NCBI GenBank assembly: GCA_001799285.1
Contig: MGTD01000011.1
Coordinates: 53,123 to 117,122, forward strand
DNA: 64,000 bases
From: Deltaproteobacteria bacterium RIFOXYD12_FULL_56_24
GTDB lineage: Bacteria; Desulfobacterota; Desulfobulbia; Desulfobulbales; Desulfurivibrionaceae
Direction of reading: 5' to 3'
Under the pieces are notes generated by a model. The model was not told the origin of the DNA, searched no databases, and saw nothing but the letters and a program-made list of their open reading frames with translations. The position numbers were made by a program, and so were the translations under genes. Below are positions 8,429 to 18,295 of the stretch, in pieces (the first letter of the stretch is position 1; each line of letters opens with the position of its first letter).

Positions 8429-8875
8429 ATGAACGAAATTAAAAAGATTCTGGTTCCCGTGGATTTTTCAGAGAATTCGCAGAAGATTCTTCGCACGGCC
8501 GCCGATGTCGCCGGTAGATTCAAGGCGGAACTGGCGGTTGTTTTTGTGGTGCAGAGCTTTGATGATTATTCCGGTTTTTTCGTGCCCCATATCCCCATCA
8601 TTCAGCTTGAGGAAGAGATGGTCAAAAGCGCCGAGGGAAAAATGAAGAGTTTCACCGCGGAAACCCTCACCGGCTCGGTTCCTTATACCACGGCGGTCTT
8701 GGTCGGTGACGTGGTCGAGGAGGTCAATCGTTTTGCCAGCGAGCAGACGGCCGATATGATCATCATGGGCACCCATGGCTACAAGGGGTTGGACAAAATC
8801 CTCTTCGGCAGTGTGGCGGAGAAGATCGTCAAGACCGCCCCCTGCCCGGTGTTGACTATTAACCCCTACCGGTAA
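8429..8875 (+). CDS. Universal stress protein, single UspA domain
   Basis: 148 residues, one Usp fold. The start KKILVPVDFSENSQKIL and the C-terminal nucleotide loop IIMGTHGYKG...GSVAEKIVKTAPCPVLTI match the ATP-binding subclass (G-2x-G-9x-G(S/T)). Probably a cytoplasmic dimer that binds ATP under growth arrest or redox stress; no specific partner can be named. GGAGAGG lies just upstream of the ATG, and a promoter is visible at 8311-8340. The gene is monocistronic, convergent with the next gene. Confidence 0.92.
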   Translation: MNEIKKILVPVDFSENSQKILRTAADVAGRFKAELAVVFVVQSFDDYSGFFVPHIPIIQLEEEMVKSAEGKMKSFTAETLTGSVPYTTAVLVGDVVEEVNRFASEQTADMIIMGTHGYKGLDKILFGSVAEKIVKTAPCPVLTINPYR

Positions 8876-8883
8876 GCGGGAAA

Positions 8884-9954
8884 TCAGCCCAGAGCCGCGA
8901 GCAGCCCGGTGACGGCCGGGGCATTCTCCCGTTCGGCGCTGGGGGCTCCGGTCAGGCCGACAAAAAGGTCTCGGAGAGCGGCCCCTTCGTAGGCGTAAAA
9001 GTGCAGGGCTTTTTCGCTCCTCCCGTCTTTCAGAAAAGGCAGGGCTGCCCGGTTCAGATCGTTTCCTGCCTCAAGCAGTTCTGCCAGCCGCTCGGCAGAG
9101 ATGGTACCGCCTGCGGCAATCCCCAGCAGCAGTCGGCTGAAATGCTCACGATAAGCCCTGGTGGCCGCCCGGAATTCTGCAACCAGGGTATCATCTTCCC
9201 CGTTCTGGGCCGGCAGAGAGAGACTGACCAGTTTTCTGGGAGGCCTGCCGGTGAGAGTCTCGTAAGCCTCGGCGAGCAAGTTGGTAAGTTCTTCGCGGGT
9301 CGAGACCAACAGGGGAAATTCCGCGGCGCGCGGATCCCTGGTGTAGAGGCGGCCCCAGGCCTTGGCCAGCAGAGGCCGGTTTATCGTTGTTGGTCCTCCG
9401 CCCGGCGGTCTGGCTGCGGCAACCTCCCGCAGGGCTCGGGCCCCTTCCTCGTCCCCCTCGTCTTCTTCTGCCCCTTCGCCCCGGAGGGCGGCAAAAAGTT
9501 CGGCCTCTTTGCCTGAGATGGCCAGGAATCCCTGGGCGATTTCCCGTTCTTCTTCCCGGAACATCTCCGCCAGCTTCAGGATGAGCATGGCCTGCCAGAG
9601 TATTTCGTCCTCCGTTTTTTGCGGCGGCGAGGCTTTCTTGCCGGAACGCAGGCGAGAGGCCAGCGACCCGGCCGAGGCCTCGTCCCGGTCGACATACTCC
9701 ACGGAAAGAGAGGCCAGAAGCCCGCTATGGAATTCCGCCTCGTGCCCCTTAAGTTCCTGGGCAAGGGAATGGAAGCGGGCCTGTTCTTCTGCGGAAAGGG
9801 ACACCGGCGTGTATCCTGTTCCCACTCCCTGCTGCCCGGTCTTGTCCGGCAAGGTATAAAAAAAGATCGCATCGCAGAGGAGGCGGAAAGGCTGCAAATC
9901 AGCGGGATGGGGGTTGGTTTCCGGAGAAAAAAGAGCGGTGAGCGATTGTTTCAT
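8884..9954 (-). CDS. Conserved-looking hypothetical protein, 356 aa
   Basis: Not recognised. Soluble, Ala/Glu/Leu-rich and predicted mostly helical, with no signal peptide or membrane segment. It has a strongly acidic linker at about residues 160-175 (EGAEEDEGDEEGAR) followed by a Pro/Gly turn (RPPGGGPTTINRP), separating an N-terminal helical half from a C-terminal half with LLAKAWGRLYTRDP. The coding nature is supported by the long frame and GC-rich third positions. It ends 8 bp from the convergent usp gene. No catalytic motif was found. Confidence 0.6.
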   Translation of the reverse strand: MKQSLTALFSPETNPHPADLQPFRLLCDAIFFYTLPDKTGQQGVGTGYTPVSLSAEEQARFHSLAQELKGHEAEFHSGLLASLSVEYVDRDEASAGSLASRLRSGKKASPPQKTEDEILWQAMLILKLAEMFREEEREIAQGFLAISGKEAELFAALRGEGAEEDEGDEEGARALREVAAARPPGGGPTTINRPLLAKAWGRLYTRDPRAAEFPLLVSTREELTNLLAEAYETLTGRPPRKLVSLSLPAQNGEDDTLVAEFRAATRAYREHFSRLLLGIAAGGTISAERLAELLEAGNDLNRAALPFLKDGRSEKALHFYAYEGAALRDLFVGLTGAPSAERENAPAVTGLLAALG

Positions 9955-10037
9955 TTGTATTTCCTGTTACAATGGGCCGAAATCCTCCCCGGGCAGAGCC
10001 AGGGGATCATCCGGGAAAAAATATAAACAGGTTGCGC

Positions 10038-10334
10038 ATGTCAAGAATACGGGAGCAGATTTCCCTGGCTATCCTGGTTGTCGTCTATCTGCTGGCCAGT
10101 GTCCGGTACTTTCCCGGACGGGCCATGCAGTCAATAGTGGAAACCATGATCCATATGCTGTCCGTGGCCCCGATCAACCTGGGCGCCACCCTGGTGATTG
10201 TCGCGGTCCTGCAGCGTCTGGTCAAGGAACGGCTGCCGTTTGCCAGATCGCTGCGTCTCTTTCTGGTGCTGGCCATTTGCCTGGAATTCATCTTGGGGCT
10301 TGCCCATTTTTTCGAGATGAACGGGGCGGTTTAA
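10038..10334 (+). CDS. Small three-helix membrane protein
   Basis: 98 residues starting MSRIREQISLAILVVVYLL, with hydrophobic stretches at about 8-25, 46-62 and 75-92 and positively charged loops. No family is recognised with certainty. An upstream in-frame extension exists, but the first hydrophobic helix begins just after the ATG at 10038, which fits a real start. It overlaps the 3' end of the convergent beta-helix transferase by 4 bp. Function unknown. Confidence 0.55.
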   Translation: MSRIREQISLAILVVVYLLASVRYFPGRAMQSIVETMIHMLSVAPINLGATLVIVAVLQRLVKERLPFARSLRLFLVLAICLEFILGLAHFFEMNGAV

Positions 10335-11137
10335 CGAATAAGCGAATTGTCGGGGTGCCAGCCGGAAGGGGCAGTGGTGTTGGGCAGGACAATGGATTTT
10401 TTGCCGAGCACCGTGCCGGGGCTGGTCACCGCATTGCAGCCGGTCTGGACCCGGTCTCCCAGAATTGCCCCGAATTTGCGCAGGCCGGAACTGATGGGGC
10501 CGGCCGGGGTTTTCACCAGAACTTCTCCGCCGGTGAAGCGCAGGTTAGCCAGTTTGGTGCCTGCTCCCAGATTCACCTCGTTGCCCAGGATGCTGTCGCC
10601 AAGATAGGCGAAATGTCCGGCCTTGGCATCGTCGAGGAAGATGGCATGCTTGACCTCGGTGACATGGCCGACTACGCAACGTGCCCCCACCAGGCAGTGG
10701 CCGCGAAGATAGGCGCCCTGCCGGACCTCGCTCTGGTCGCCGATGAGCACCGGCCCCTTGATAAAGGCCCCGGATTCAACCAGCACCCCCTTGCCGATAC
10801 TGAGCGGCCCCCCGGCCAGCACCACCCCGGCCATGAGTACACTGGCCCCATCGAGAAGGGTGCCCTCGCGAAAAATCCTGAGTTTGCCCTTGGTGGCATC
10901 GCCGAATTCGATGCTGATATCTCCGGCCACGGTCAGCATCCCCTCGTGGAGGATCAGTGTGGAAGGCAGCGGGCCGGGATTTCTCGGCCAGGCGATCCGC
11001 GGCCAGGGATAATCCGCCAGATAGGTCTTCAGCCGGGTCAGCGCCTGCCAGGGGTATTCGTCCGCCGCAAAAAGAGAGGCGTGGGCATAGCGACTCAGAT
11101 CAAAAAAAGAAGCGTTGGTAAGGTTCATCGGGATCAA
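10331..11137 (-). CDS. Left-handed beta-helix (hexapeptide) transferase-like protein
   Basis: 268 residues. From about residue 75 the sequence shows repeating hexapeptides with small/aliphatic residues typical of the LbH fold (VLMAGVVLAGGPLSIGKGVL, VLIGDQSEVRQGAYLRG, LGDSILGNEVNLGAGTKLAN), like the acetyltransferase half of GlmU and related nucleotidyltransferase-associated proteins. A catalytic-type histidine lies in VGHVTEVKHAIF. The N-terminal 70 residues do not resemble a Rossmann pyrophosphorylase, so it is probably an acyl or acetyl transferase acting on a nucleotide sugar; the substrate is unknown. A mobile element begins 17 bp upstream of its start. Confidence 0.75.
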   Translation of the reverse strand: MIPMNLTNASFFDLSRYAHASLFAADEYPWQALTRLKTYLADYPWPRIAWPRNPGPLPSTLILHEGMLTVAGDISIEFGDATKGKLRIFREGTLLDGASVLMAGVVLAGGPLSIGKGVLVESGAFIKGPVLIGDQSEVRQGAYLRGHCLVGARCVVGHVTEVKHAIFLDDAKAGHFAYLGDSILGNEVNLGAGTKLANLRFTGGEVLVKTPAGPISSGLRKFGAILGDRVQTGCNAVTSPGTVLGKKSIVLPNTTAPSGWHPDNSLIR

Positions 11138-11154
11138 TTGCCGGTTGTTTTTTT

Positions 11155-11361
11155 GTAACTATCCAGCAGCACCGCATCTGCGTTGTTGCACCCAGAGGGT
11201 ATAAGTTTCGTTTGGGCAGGCAAGCTGCCCAACTCAGCTATATCAGCCTGCTTATGGGCGCCAGCACACTTCGCAGGCTTCTGCCTAGCAGCTACGGCAC
11301 TGCTGGATAGTTACGGGTTGGGTTGTTTTTGTTCGTTTCCGGCCTTGAGCTGGATAGTTAT
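11155..11361 (+). mobile_element. Palindromic MITE-like element, copy 4 (207 bp, type 1)
   Basis: Starts GTAACTATCCAGCAGCACC; the hairpin ends GTGC-type arm CTGCTGGATAGTTAC at 11314, and the third motif GCTGGATAGTTAT ends at 11361. Flanks GTTTTTTT (11147-11154) and GTTTTTTG (11362-11369) match in 7 of 8. It is the reverse complement of the 207-bp copy in hgcB at 23569-23775, roughly 93-95% identical by eye, with the same length. It contains the nested 55-bp module (GGGTATAAGTTTCG...). Confidence 0.92.
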
Positions 11362-11510
11362 GTTTTTTGTTGGCTGTCATGGCATGATTATTTTCATGGC
11401 CTCTTTCGTTTCCGTGCGGGGCAATCCTGCCGGTTACAGGGGTACTATGGTGCAAAACCGCGATTTCTTCAAGCATATTTCCGGCCTGGTCGAGCCCTGC
11501 TGATATCGGC

Positions 11511-11539
11511 TTGACTTCACGGAGAGGGGTGCTTATGTT
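11511..11539 (+). promoter_or_regulatory. Sigma-70-like promoter for lon
   Basis: TTGACT at 11511-11516 and TATGTT at 11534-11539 with a 17-bp spacer, about 85 bp upstream of the lon start. No sigma-32 (CTTGAA...CCCCAT) pattern was evident. The rest of 11362-11510 holds no gene I can support. Confidence 0.55.
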
Positions 11540-11623
11540 GGCACACTCAAACCATTATTTTTCCCGGCGCCTTTTTTCCGGCAAGGGTGCTTTGCCGATA
11601 ACATACTAACCTGGAGGCATGTT

Positions 11624-13999
11624 GTGGATATTAATGATTCCATGACCTCAGAGCTGAACGATTTTCATGATTCCGAAGGGCAGGAGATCCCTGGAGAATT
11701 GCCGCTCATGGCGGTGCGTGATGTGGTTATCTTCAATTATATGATCATTCCCCTTTTTGTCGGGCGGCCTGCTTCGGTGGGTGCGGTCAACGACGCCATG
11801 GCCAAGGACAAGCTCCTCATGCTCGTTACCCAGAAGGATGCCTCTCTGGACGAGCCACAGTCCGAGGATATGTATGAAGTGGGCATGGTCTGCATGATCA
11901 TGCGCACCCTCAAGCTGCCGGACGGTCGCCTCAAGGTGCTGGTTCAGGCCCTGCGCAAGGCGCGGGTTACCTCCTTTGTTCAGGAAGAACCTCACCATAT
12001 CGCCAGGATCGAGCTGATCGAGGATGAAGAGCTGGAGGAGGTCTCGGTGGAGATGGAGGCCTTGATGCGCAATGTTCGCGAGCAGACGGAAAAGATCCTC
12101 TCGCTCAAAGGCATCATGTCTTCCGATCTCATGGTTATCTTAAACAACGTGGAGGAACCGGGCCGGCTCGCCGACCTGGTGGTCTCCAATCTGCAGTTGC
12201 GGGTTTCCGAATCTCAGGCGGTATTGGAAACCTTTGATCCGGCCCTGCGTCTGAAAAAGGTGGCCGAGTACCTGCAAAAAGAGCTGGAAGTCTCCACCAT
12301 GCAGGCCAAGATTCAGTCCGAGGCCAAGGAGGAGATGAGCCGCACCCAGCGGGAATATTATCTGCGTGAGCAGTTGCAGGCTCTGAAAAAAGAGCTGGGC
12401 GATATAGACGACCGCTCCCAGGAGATGGAGGAGTTGCGGGACAAGCTGGCCAAATGCCGGATGCCGCCCGAGGTCAAGAAGGAGGCGGGCAAGCAGCTGA
12501 AAAGGCTGGAAACCATGCATCCCGACGCCTCGGAAGCCTCCATCGTCCGGACCTATATCGACTGGATTCTCGATCTGCCCTGGCGCAAGGGGACCAAGGA
12601 CCGGATTGATCTCAAGGTCGCCAAGGCGGTGCTGGACGAGGATCATTACGGTTTGGACAAGGTCAAGGAGCGCATTCTCGAATACCTGGCCGTGCGCTCG
12701 CTCAACAAAACAACCAAGGGGCCGATCCTCTGTTTTGTCGGCCCTCCCGGGGTGGGCAAGACCTCGCTCGGCCAGTCCATCGCCCGGGCCATGGGGCGCA
12801 AGTTCCACCGCCTTTCTTTGGGCGGCATGCACGACGAAGCCGAGATTCGCGGCCATCGCCGCACCTATATCGGCGCCATGCCGGGGAGAATCATCCAGGG
12901 GCTGAAAACGGCCGGGGCCAACAATCCGGTCTTCATGTTCGACGAGATCGATAAGGTCGGCGCCGACTACCGGGGCGACCCATCCTCCGCTCTGCTGGAG
13001 GTGTTGGATCCGGCTCAGAACACCGATTTCACCGACCATTATCTCAACATGCCCTTTGATCTTTCCAAGGTTATGTTCATCACCACCGCCAACATGGTGG
13101 ATACCATTCCGGCCCCGCTTTATGACCGGATGGAGGTAATCCGTCTGGCCGGCTACACCCTGGAGGAGAAGATCGAGATTGCCCGCCGCTATCTGGTGCC
13201 CCGCCAGCTTGTGGAAAACGGCATCACCGCCAAGCAGGTCCAGTTCGACGATGTGGTGCTGGCCAAGATCATCAGCAATTACACCAGGGAAGCGGGGGTG
13301 CGGAATCTGGAACGGGAGATCGGCGCTGTCTGCCGGAAGAACGCCCGGAGGGTTGCCGAAGGCAGCAAGGGGCCTTTTCCCCTCACGGACCGGACTCTGA
13401 GCAAGTATCTTGGCCCGCCCAAGTACACGCCCGAGTCGGAGACCGAAATCATCGACCAGCCGGGTATGGCCACCGGCCTTGCCTGGACCGAGGTGGGCGG
13501 AGAGATTCTTTATATCGAGATATCCATCTTGAAGGGCCGCGGTAACCTGACCATGACCGGCCAGCTGGGCGAAGTGATGAAGGAATCGGCCCAGGCCGCC
13601 CTGAGCTTCTGCCGTTCACGGATCAAGAAGCTCAAGCTGGCCGACAATTACTTCGAAGAGATAGACATCCATGTGCATGTGCCGGCCGGCGCCATTCCCA
13701 AGGACGGCCCGTCCGCCGGGGTGACCATCGCCACGGCCATGTATTCGGCGCTCTCCCGAAAAAAGGTGCGTCAGGATGTGGCCATGACCGGGGAGATTAC
13801 CCTGCGCGGCCGGGTACTGCCCATCGGCGGCCTCAAGGAGAAGGCCCTGGCCGCTCTCCGGGCCGGGATCACCACGGTGATTATCCCGGAGCAGAATAAG
13901 AAGGATCTGGTGGATATTCCCGAGGCTCTGCGCAAGAAGATCAAGTTTGTGCCGGTGAAGAACATGGACCGGATTCTTTCCATGGTGTTTACGGACTAA
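11624..13999 (+). CDS. lon: ATP-dependent protease La (Lon)
   Basis: Hexameric AAA+ serine protease degrading misfolded and regulatory proteins. 791 residues in the order: Lon N-terminal substrate domain (about 28-220, [15 protein letters not shown]), coiled-coil, AAA+ module with Walker [14 protein letters not shown] and Walker [12 protein letters not shown], then the protease domain with the Ser in [14 protein letters not shown] and the catalytic Lys in [13 protein letters not shown]. The start is a GTG with GGAGG six bases upstream. The residues just before the N-terminal domain are acidic. A promoter is visible upstream. Confidence 0.97.
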   Translation: MDINDSMTSELNDFHDSEGQEIPGELPLMAVRDVVIFNYMIIPLFVGRPASVGAVNDAMAKDKLLMLVTQKDASLDEPQSEDMYEVGMVCMIMRTLKLPDGRLKVLVQALRKARVTSFVQEEPHHIARIELIEDEELEEVSVEMEALMRNVREQTEKILSLKGIMSSDLMVILNNVEEPGRLADLVVSNLQLRVSESQAVLETFDPALRLKKVAEYLQKELEVSTMQAKIQSEAKEEMSRTQREYYLREQLQALKKELGDIDDRSQEMEELRDKLAKCRMPPEVKKEAGKQLKRLETMHPDASEASIVRTYIDWILDLPWRKGTKDRIDLKVAKAVLDEDHYGLDKVKERILEYLAVRSLNKTTKGPILCFVGPPGVGKTSLGQSIARAMGRKFHRLSLGGMHDEAEIRGHRRTYIGAMPGRIIQGLKTAGANNPVFMFDEIDKVGADYRGDPSSALLEVLDPAQNTDFTDHYLNMPFDLSKVMFITTANMVDTIPAPLYDRMEVIRLAGYTLEEKIEIARRYLVPRQLVENGITAKQVQFDDVVLAKIISNYTREAGVRNLEREIGAVCRKNARRVAEGSKGPFPLTDRTLSKYLGPPKYTPESETEIIDQPGMATGLAWTEVGGEILYIEISILKGRGNLTMTGQLGEVMKESAQAALSFCRSRIKKLKLADNYFEEIDIHVHVPAGAIPKDGPSAGVTIATAMYSALSRKKVRQDVAMTGEITLRGRVLPIGGLKEKALAALRAGITTVIIPEQNKKDLVDIPEALRKKIKFVPVKNMDRILSMVFTD

Positions 14000-14088
14000 C
14001 TGCCGAGGTTATTTAGACGGTTGTCTTGCTCTCTTAGAGAGGTGCGGACAGTCTTGCAAGACGATAGGCTGTTCACCCGACAGGAAAC

Positions 14089-15150
14089 ATGTTTTTGGCT
14101 CAGAAAAGAAGCGTCCGGAAAAAAGGTCGGGGGATGGTAGGCGCCATCCGGCGCCTGGCAATCTGGCTGTCCGCCCTTATCTTGCTGGGGCTGGCTGGCT
14201 TCGGCCTCTGGCTCTGGTCCTATGGGGTAACCCCGGCGAGCATCGCCGGGGCCAATCTGCACGTGCTGATTCCTCCCAAAACAGGTCTGACCGGGATAGA
14301 AAAGATTCTTGCTGAAAACGGGGTGATCCCGCCGGGGCGCGGCTTTTATTATCTCGCCAGAATTTCCGGGCTTAGCAAGCGATTGCAGGCCGGAGAGTAT
14401 CTCTTTACCCCCGGGCAGACTCCGCTGCAAATCCTTCGGACCATCGCGGTCGGTTCCACCGTGCGCTGGTCGGTTACCATCCCCGAAGGCGCCAACATCT
14501 ATCAGCTTGCCGAGATCCTGGCCCAAGGCGGCTGGGGGGAACGGGAGCTTTTTCTCAAACTGCTGCGTGATCCGGAGATTCTTGCCCGGCATGGGGTGCG
14601 GGCGAAAAGCCTGGAGGGCTATCTGTTTCCGGATACCTATCAGTTGATGCGCGGCCAGGATCCGGGAGAGATCATCGCTCTGATGGTTGACCGGGGCAGG
14701 CAGGTGCGCCGGGAACTGGGCGATTTAAGCAACAACCCCCTGGGCCTTTCCCCCCACGAGGTGCTTACCATGGCCTCCATTGTGGAAAAGGAAACCGGCG
14801 TTCCTGAAGAGCGGCCCCTCATCGCCAGGGTCTTTTTAAACCGCCTGCGTCTTGGCATGCGGCTGCAGACCGATCCCACCGTGATCTACGGTCTGACCGG
14901 TTTTGACGGCAATCTCACCCGGAAAGATCTGGAAACGCCGACCCCGTACAACACCTATCTGAACATCGGCCTGCCCCCGGGCCCCATCGCCAATCCGGGC
15001 CGCGCTGCTATCGCTGCGGTACTGCATCCCGCCTCGGATTCCTATCTCTATTTCGTTTCCAAAAATGACGGCACCCATTATTTTTCCAGGGATCTAGCCG
15101 AGCATAATCGGGCCGTTCTCAAGTACCAGAAAAGCGGCGGCAAGCACTGA
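14089..15150 (+). CDS. mltG: Endolytic murein transglycosylase MltG
   Basis: Inner-membrane lytic transglycosylase that cuts nascent glycan strands and sets their length. 353 residues: a basic N terminus, a single membrane anchor (about residues 23-44, LAIWLSALILLGLAGFGLW), then a LysM-like region and the YceG catalytic domain with the glutamate in ASIVEKETGVPEE, FLNRLRLGMRLQTDPTV and PYNTYLNIGLPPGPI. The ATG at 14089 is used; a second ATG at about 14134 directly before the anchor is an alternative. It ends convergently with the RNase E/G gene. Confidence 0.94.
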   Translation: MFLAQKRSVRKKGRGMVGAIRRLAIWLSALILLGLAGFGLWLWSYGVTPASIAGANLHVLIPPKTGLTGIEKILAENGVIPPGRGFYYLARISGLSKRLQAGEYLFTPGQTPLQILRTIAVGSTVRWSVTIPEGANIYQLAEILAQGGWGERELFLKLLRDPEILARHGVRAKSLEGYLFPDTYQLMRGQDPGEIIALMVDRGRQVRRELGDLSNNPLGLSPHEVLTMASIVEKETGVPEERPLIARVFLNRLRLGMRLQTDPTVIYGLTGFDGNLTRKDLETPTPYNTYLNIGLPPGPIANPGRAAIAAVLHPASDSYLYFVSKNDGTHYFSRDLAEHNRAVLKYQKSGGKH

Positions 15151-15191
15151 TTTTTGCCGGTTTACAGGCGATGCGTACATTTCCGAGTCCA

Positions 15192-17168
15192 TTATTCCTT
15201 GAGGAAATCGATTTTGCTTTCGTTGGGCGGCATGGTTGCTTCCGGGATGATGCTGATCTCGACTTGATGAACCTGTTCCATCTCGAGTAAATCCTGGCGT
15301 TTTTTGTTCAGCAGGTACTGGGCAACCTCCATGGGCAGACGGCAGACCACCCTCTTGATTTCCTTTCTGGTCACTCCGGTCTGGATATGCCTGATATGCA
15401 CCAGGGCCTGGGTTTCCACGGAACGGACCAGGCCGCGCCCCTGGCAGTGGGGGCAGATGTGGTAGCTGCCCACCGCGACCGGGGCGGCCATCTTCTGCCG
15501 GGAGATCTGCATGAGGCCGAATTTGGAGATCTTGGAGAAATCCACCTTGGCCTTGTCGCGCTTCATGCAGTCGCGCACCTTTTTTTCCACCTCGCGGATG
15601 TGTTTTGAGTCGCGCATGTCGATAAAGTCAACGACGATGAGGCCGCCCAGATCGCGGAGCCTCAGCTGACGGGATAATTCCTCGGCCGCCTCCATGTTGG
15701 CGAGAAAGATGGCGTCTTCAAAACTCTTGTCCTTGCCGGTGCGACCGGAATTGACATCAATGGCGACCAGGGCCTCGGTTGGATTGATGACAATGGAGCC
15801 GCCGGATGGCAGGGGCACGTTGGGCTGGTAAATCTGTTCGATCTGTTTTTCTACATGGTATTGATGGAACAGGGGCTGGCTTCCTTTGTGCAGCTTGGCG
15901 ATGGTTGTTTTCCGTTGGGCGGGCGGCAGCAGTTCGAGGAAACTGTTGACCTGGGCCAGGGCCTCGTCGGCGTCCACCAGGATCTCGGCGATCTCGGAGG
16001 TGAAATGGTCGCGCAGGAAGCGGGAGACGATGTTTTGCTCCTTGTGCAGCAGGGCCGGGGCCTTTTCGGTCTGCCCCTTTTTTTTGATTTCCTTCCAGAG
16101 GTTGAGCAGGTAGCGGACATCCTGAGCCAGGGCGGTTTTGGTGATTTCCTGGCTGGCGGTGCGGACGATGTAGCCGATGCCCTCGGGGATGTTGACGCTC
16201 TCGATCATCTCCCGCAGCTTGTTGCGTTCTTCCTCGGACTCGATCTTTCTGGAGATCCCGGCGCTGTCGCTGCCGGGCATCAGCACCAGATACCGGCCCG
16301 GCAGGGAAAGATAGGTGGTGAGGGTCGCGCCCTTGTTGCCGGTGGCTTCCTTGACCACCTCAACCAGCACCTCCTGTCCTTTGCTCAAGACTTTCTGGAT
16401 GGGCAGATCCTTCCAGTGGGTGTCTGCAGCCGTTTCGGTGGCGTAATATTCCGGGTGGATGTCGCCGAAGGGCAAAAAACCGTTTTTTTCCGACCCGTAA
16501 TCGACAAAGGCGGCCTGCAGGCTGGCCTCCACCGCGGTGACCTTCCCTTTGTAAATGTTGCCCTTGGTCTGCGCCTGACTGACGGTCTCCACGTAAAAGG
16601 ATTCCACTCTGCCGCCTTCCAGGAGGACCAGACGACATTCTTCCGGCTCATCGGTGTTGATCAGCAGCTTGAGGGAGGTATCGCCCTTGGCAACCGGTCT
16701 GCTTTCCTCGGGTTTAGGCGCTTCCGTGGCACGCTCCGGGGTTTTTCGGGGCGGCCGCTGGCGCGGCGGCCTGGCCGGGGCGGCTCCCTTCGGCTTCTCC
16801 GCTGCAACCTGAGCAACCTGGACCTGGGCGGGCTGCCCTTCCTCGGCGGCTGCTTCCGGTTGCGACCCTTCCGGTTTGGGGGTTCTCGACCGTCTCCGGG
16901 GCGGCCTTTTGCGGCGACGGGGTTTGCCGTTCGCGGGTGAGGTGGCTTCGCCTTCCGGCCTGGGGGCTTCGCCGGAAGCCGGTGCTGCTTCTGGTCTGCC
17001 CGAAGCCGGGGCTGCCGGGCTGGAGGACTGGCCGTCTTCTTCCCCAGGTTTGCCAGGTTTTTTCAACCATTTGCTCACCCGGGAGAGGATGGAGCGCTCT
17101 TCCCCGCTGTTTTCGGTGCCCTGGCTGCGGGGCCGTTCATCTGCCGGTTTGGTAGTATCGTTTGTCAT
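15192..17168 (-). CDS. rng: Ribonuclease E/G family endoribonuclease
   Basis: 658 residues. The first ~170 are low-complexity, rich in Pro, Ala, Arg and Lys, and probably disordered RNA-binding sequence. Then comes the S1-like domain (VTAVEASLQAAFVDYGSEKNGFLPFGDI), the RNase E/G catalytic core with metal-binding aspartates in ALVAIDVNSGRTG and IVVDFIDMRD, and a zinc-link-type CPHCQGRG. Roles would be rRNA and mRNA 5' processing. The N-terminal placement of the disordered tract differs from E. coli RNase E, where it is C-terminal. The start overlaps the upstream radical SAM gene by 32 bp, so the two are probably cotranscribed. Confidence 0.92.
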   Translation of the reverse strand: MTNDTTKPADERPRSQGTENSGEERSILSRVSKWLKKPGKPGEEDGQSSSPAAPASGRPEAAPASGEAPRPEGEATSPANGKPRRRKRPPRRRSRTPKPEGSQPEAAAEEGQPAQVQVAQVAAEKPKGAAPARPPRQRPPRKTPERATEAPKPEESRPVAKGDTSLKLLINTDEPEECRLVLLEGGRVESFYVETVSQAQTKGNIYKGKVTAVEASLQAAFVDYGSEKNGFLPFGDIHPEYYATETAADTHWKDLPIQKVLSKGQEVLVEVVKEATGNKGATLTTYLSLPGRYLVLMPGSDSAGISRKIESEEERNKLREMIESVNIPEGIGYIVRTASQEITKTALAQDVRYLLNLWKEIKKKGQTEKAPALLHKEQNIVSRFLRDHFTSEIAEILVDADEALAQVNSFLELLPPAQRKTTIAKLHKGSQPLFHQYHVEKQIEQIYQPNVPLPSGGSIVINPTEALVAIDVNSGRTGKDKSFEDAIFLANMEAAEELSRQLRLRDLGGLIVVDFIDMRDSKHIREVEKKVRDCMKRDKAKVDFSKISKFGLMQISRQKMAAPVAVGSYHICPHCQGRGLVRSVETQALVHIRHIQTGVTRKEIKRVVCRLPMEVAQYLLNKKRQDLLEMEQVHQVEISIIPEATMPPNESKIDFLKE

Positions 17169-18069
17169 GGTGGGTCGTCTCTATGATGCGGCCGCTGGCG
17201 GCCAGTTGTTGTAGCATGATCTGCGTGGTGTCGGGGTCCAGATTGAGGGCCTCGCTGACATCCGTGGCAGTGCAGGGTCTTCTTTTCAGCATGTCGATAA
17301 TTTCATCTTCGGAAAGATTGCGGAATTTTTCCCGTTCCCTGGTTGTAAAGTCAACCAGGATCTCCACCGGGCCTGGAAGCTGGCGGGCAACATCTTCCAG
17401 TTCCGCCTGGGTCAGGGGCTTGGCAAAACTTTCCAGGGGCGGCCGGGCCACGGTGTTGAGCTGCACCTTGTCCGGCCTGATTTTCTTCACCGCCTCAACC
17501 AGGGCGGCGATGTCTTCCGGGCTGTCGTTTATCTTACTGGCCAGAAGGATTTCCAGCCAGAATTTTCCGGAAAATTCCTGGCGAAAGGTGATCAGCCCTT
17601 CGATCAGCTCGGCCAGGGGAGAGCAGGCGGCCGGCCGGTTGATTCGGCGGTAGCTTTCCTCCCTGGCCGAATCCAGGGAAGGGATGACGATATCCGCGGC
17701 CAGCAGGTCCTGGCGCACCTCCGGGAGAAAGAGCAGGGAGCCGTTGGTCAGGACCACCACCGGCTTGGCGGACTTTTTCTTGAGATAGCGGATTACCTGG
17801 CCGATGCCGCTGTGCAGGGTGGGCTCCCCGCTGGCGGTGATGGTGAAAACATCAAGGTGGCCCATGAGTTCCCGGTCGGCCAGGACCGTGTCGATCTCCG
17901 CCAGCAGCTCGGGGAGCGGGATATACTCCTGGCGGGTACAGGTGTGGGTGGTGGTAGCGCCGATTTCGCAATAGATGCAATTGAAATTGCATATCTTGGG
18001 GGGGACGAGATCAATGCCTTGGGAAATTCCCAGCCGGCGGGAATTTACCGGGCCGAATAGATGTTTCAT
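17137..18069 (-). CDS. Radical SAM protein with C-terminal winged-helix domain
   Basis: 310 residues. The N terminus has the radical SAM cluster motif CNFNCIYCE (CxxxCxxC) at about residues 28-36, then ITASGEPTLHSGI, the GGE-like SAM-binding segment, and VVVLTNGSLL. The C-terminal ~70 residues (NLSEDEIIDMLKRRPCTATDVSEAL) look like a winged helix-turn-helix. This combination is known in a widespread uncharacterised radical SAM subgroup; no substrate can be assigned. It overlaps the start of the RNase E/G gene. A mobile element sits about 65 bp upstream of its start. Confidence 0.85.
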   Translation of the reverse strand: MKHLFGPVNSRRLGISQGIDLVPPKICNFNCIYCEIGATTTHTCTRQEYIPLPELLAEIDTVLADRELMGHLDVFTITASGEPTLHSGIGQVIRYLKKKSAKPVVVLTNGSLLFLPEVRQDLLAADIVIPSLDSAREESYRRINRPAACSPLAELIEGLITFRQEFSGKFWLEILLASKINDSPEDIAALVEAVKKIRPDKVQLNTVARPPLESFAKPLTQAELEDVARQLPGPVEILVDFTTREREKFRNLSEDEIIDMLKRRPCTATDVSEALNLDPDTTQIMLQQLAASGRIIETTHHDKRYYQTGR

Positions 18070-18133
18070 GGATTTTTACGGGTCCGCGGCGAAACGGCTG
18101 AGGATAGGGGTCTGTGCGTCAAGGGTCGCAGGT

Positions 18134-18287
18134 GTAAGCGACCACATGGCACCACATCTTGCGGCGATCGGCCCGGCTCACGTACAAAAGTACGCATCGC
18201 CGTCCCGCTTGCCGCAACCTGCGGCACCCTGTGATCGCTTGTTTCTTGGTTATTTGACCTTTGTGGGCTTACCCCGTGATTGGTTAC
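18134..18287 (+). mobile_element. Palindromic MITE-like element, copy 5 (154 bp, type 2 reference copy)
   Basis: Starts GTAAGCGACCACATGGCACC; the hairpin ends GGCACCCTGTGATCGCTTG, followed by a spacer ending CCCCGTGATTGGTTAC. Exact 8-bp flanking repeat TCGCAGGT at 18126-18133 and 18288-18295. No nested module is present, so this is the simplest type-2 copy. The hairpin tip holds CACGTACAAAAGTACG. Confidence 0.93.
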
Positions 18288-18295
18288 TCGCAGGT

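Noticed and set aside
11183..11503. Small ORF upstream of lon
   Set aside because: It covers a mobile element and promoter region and its translation has no protein-like features.
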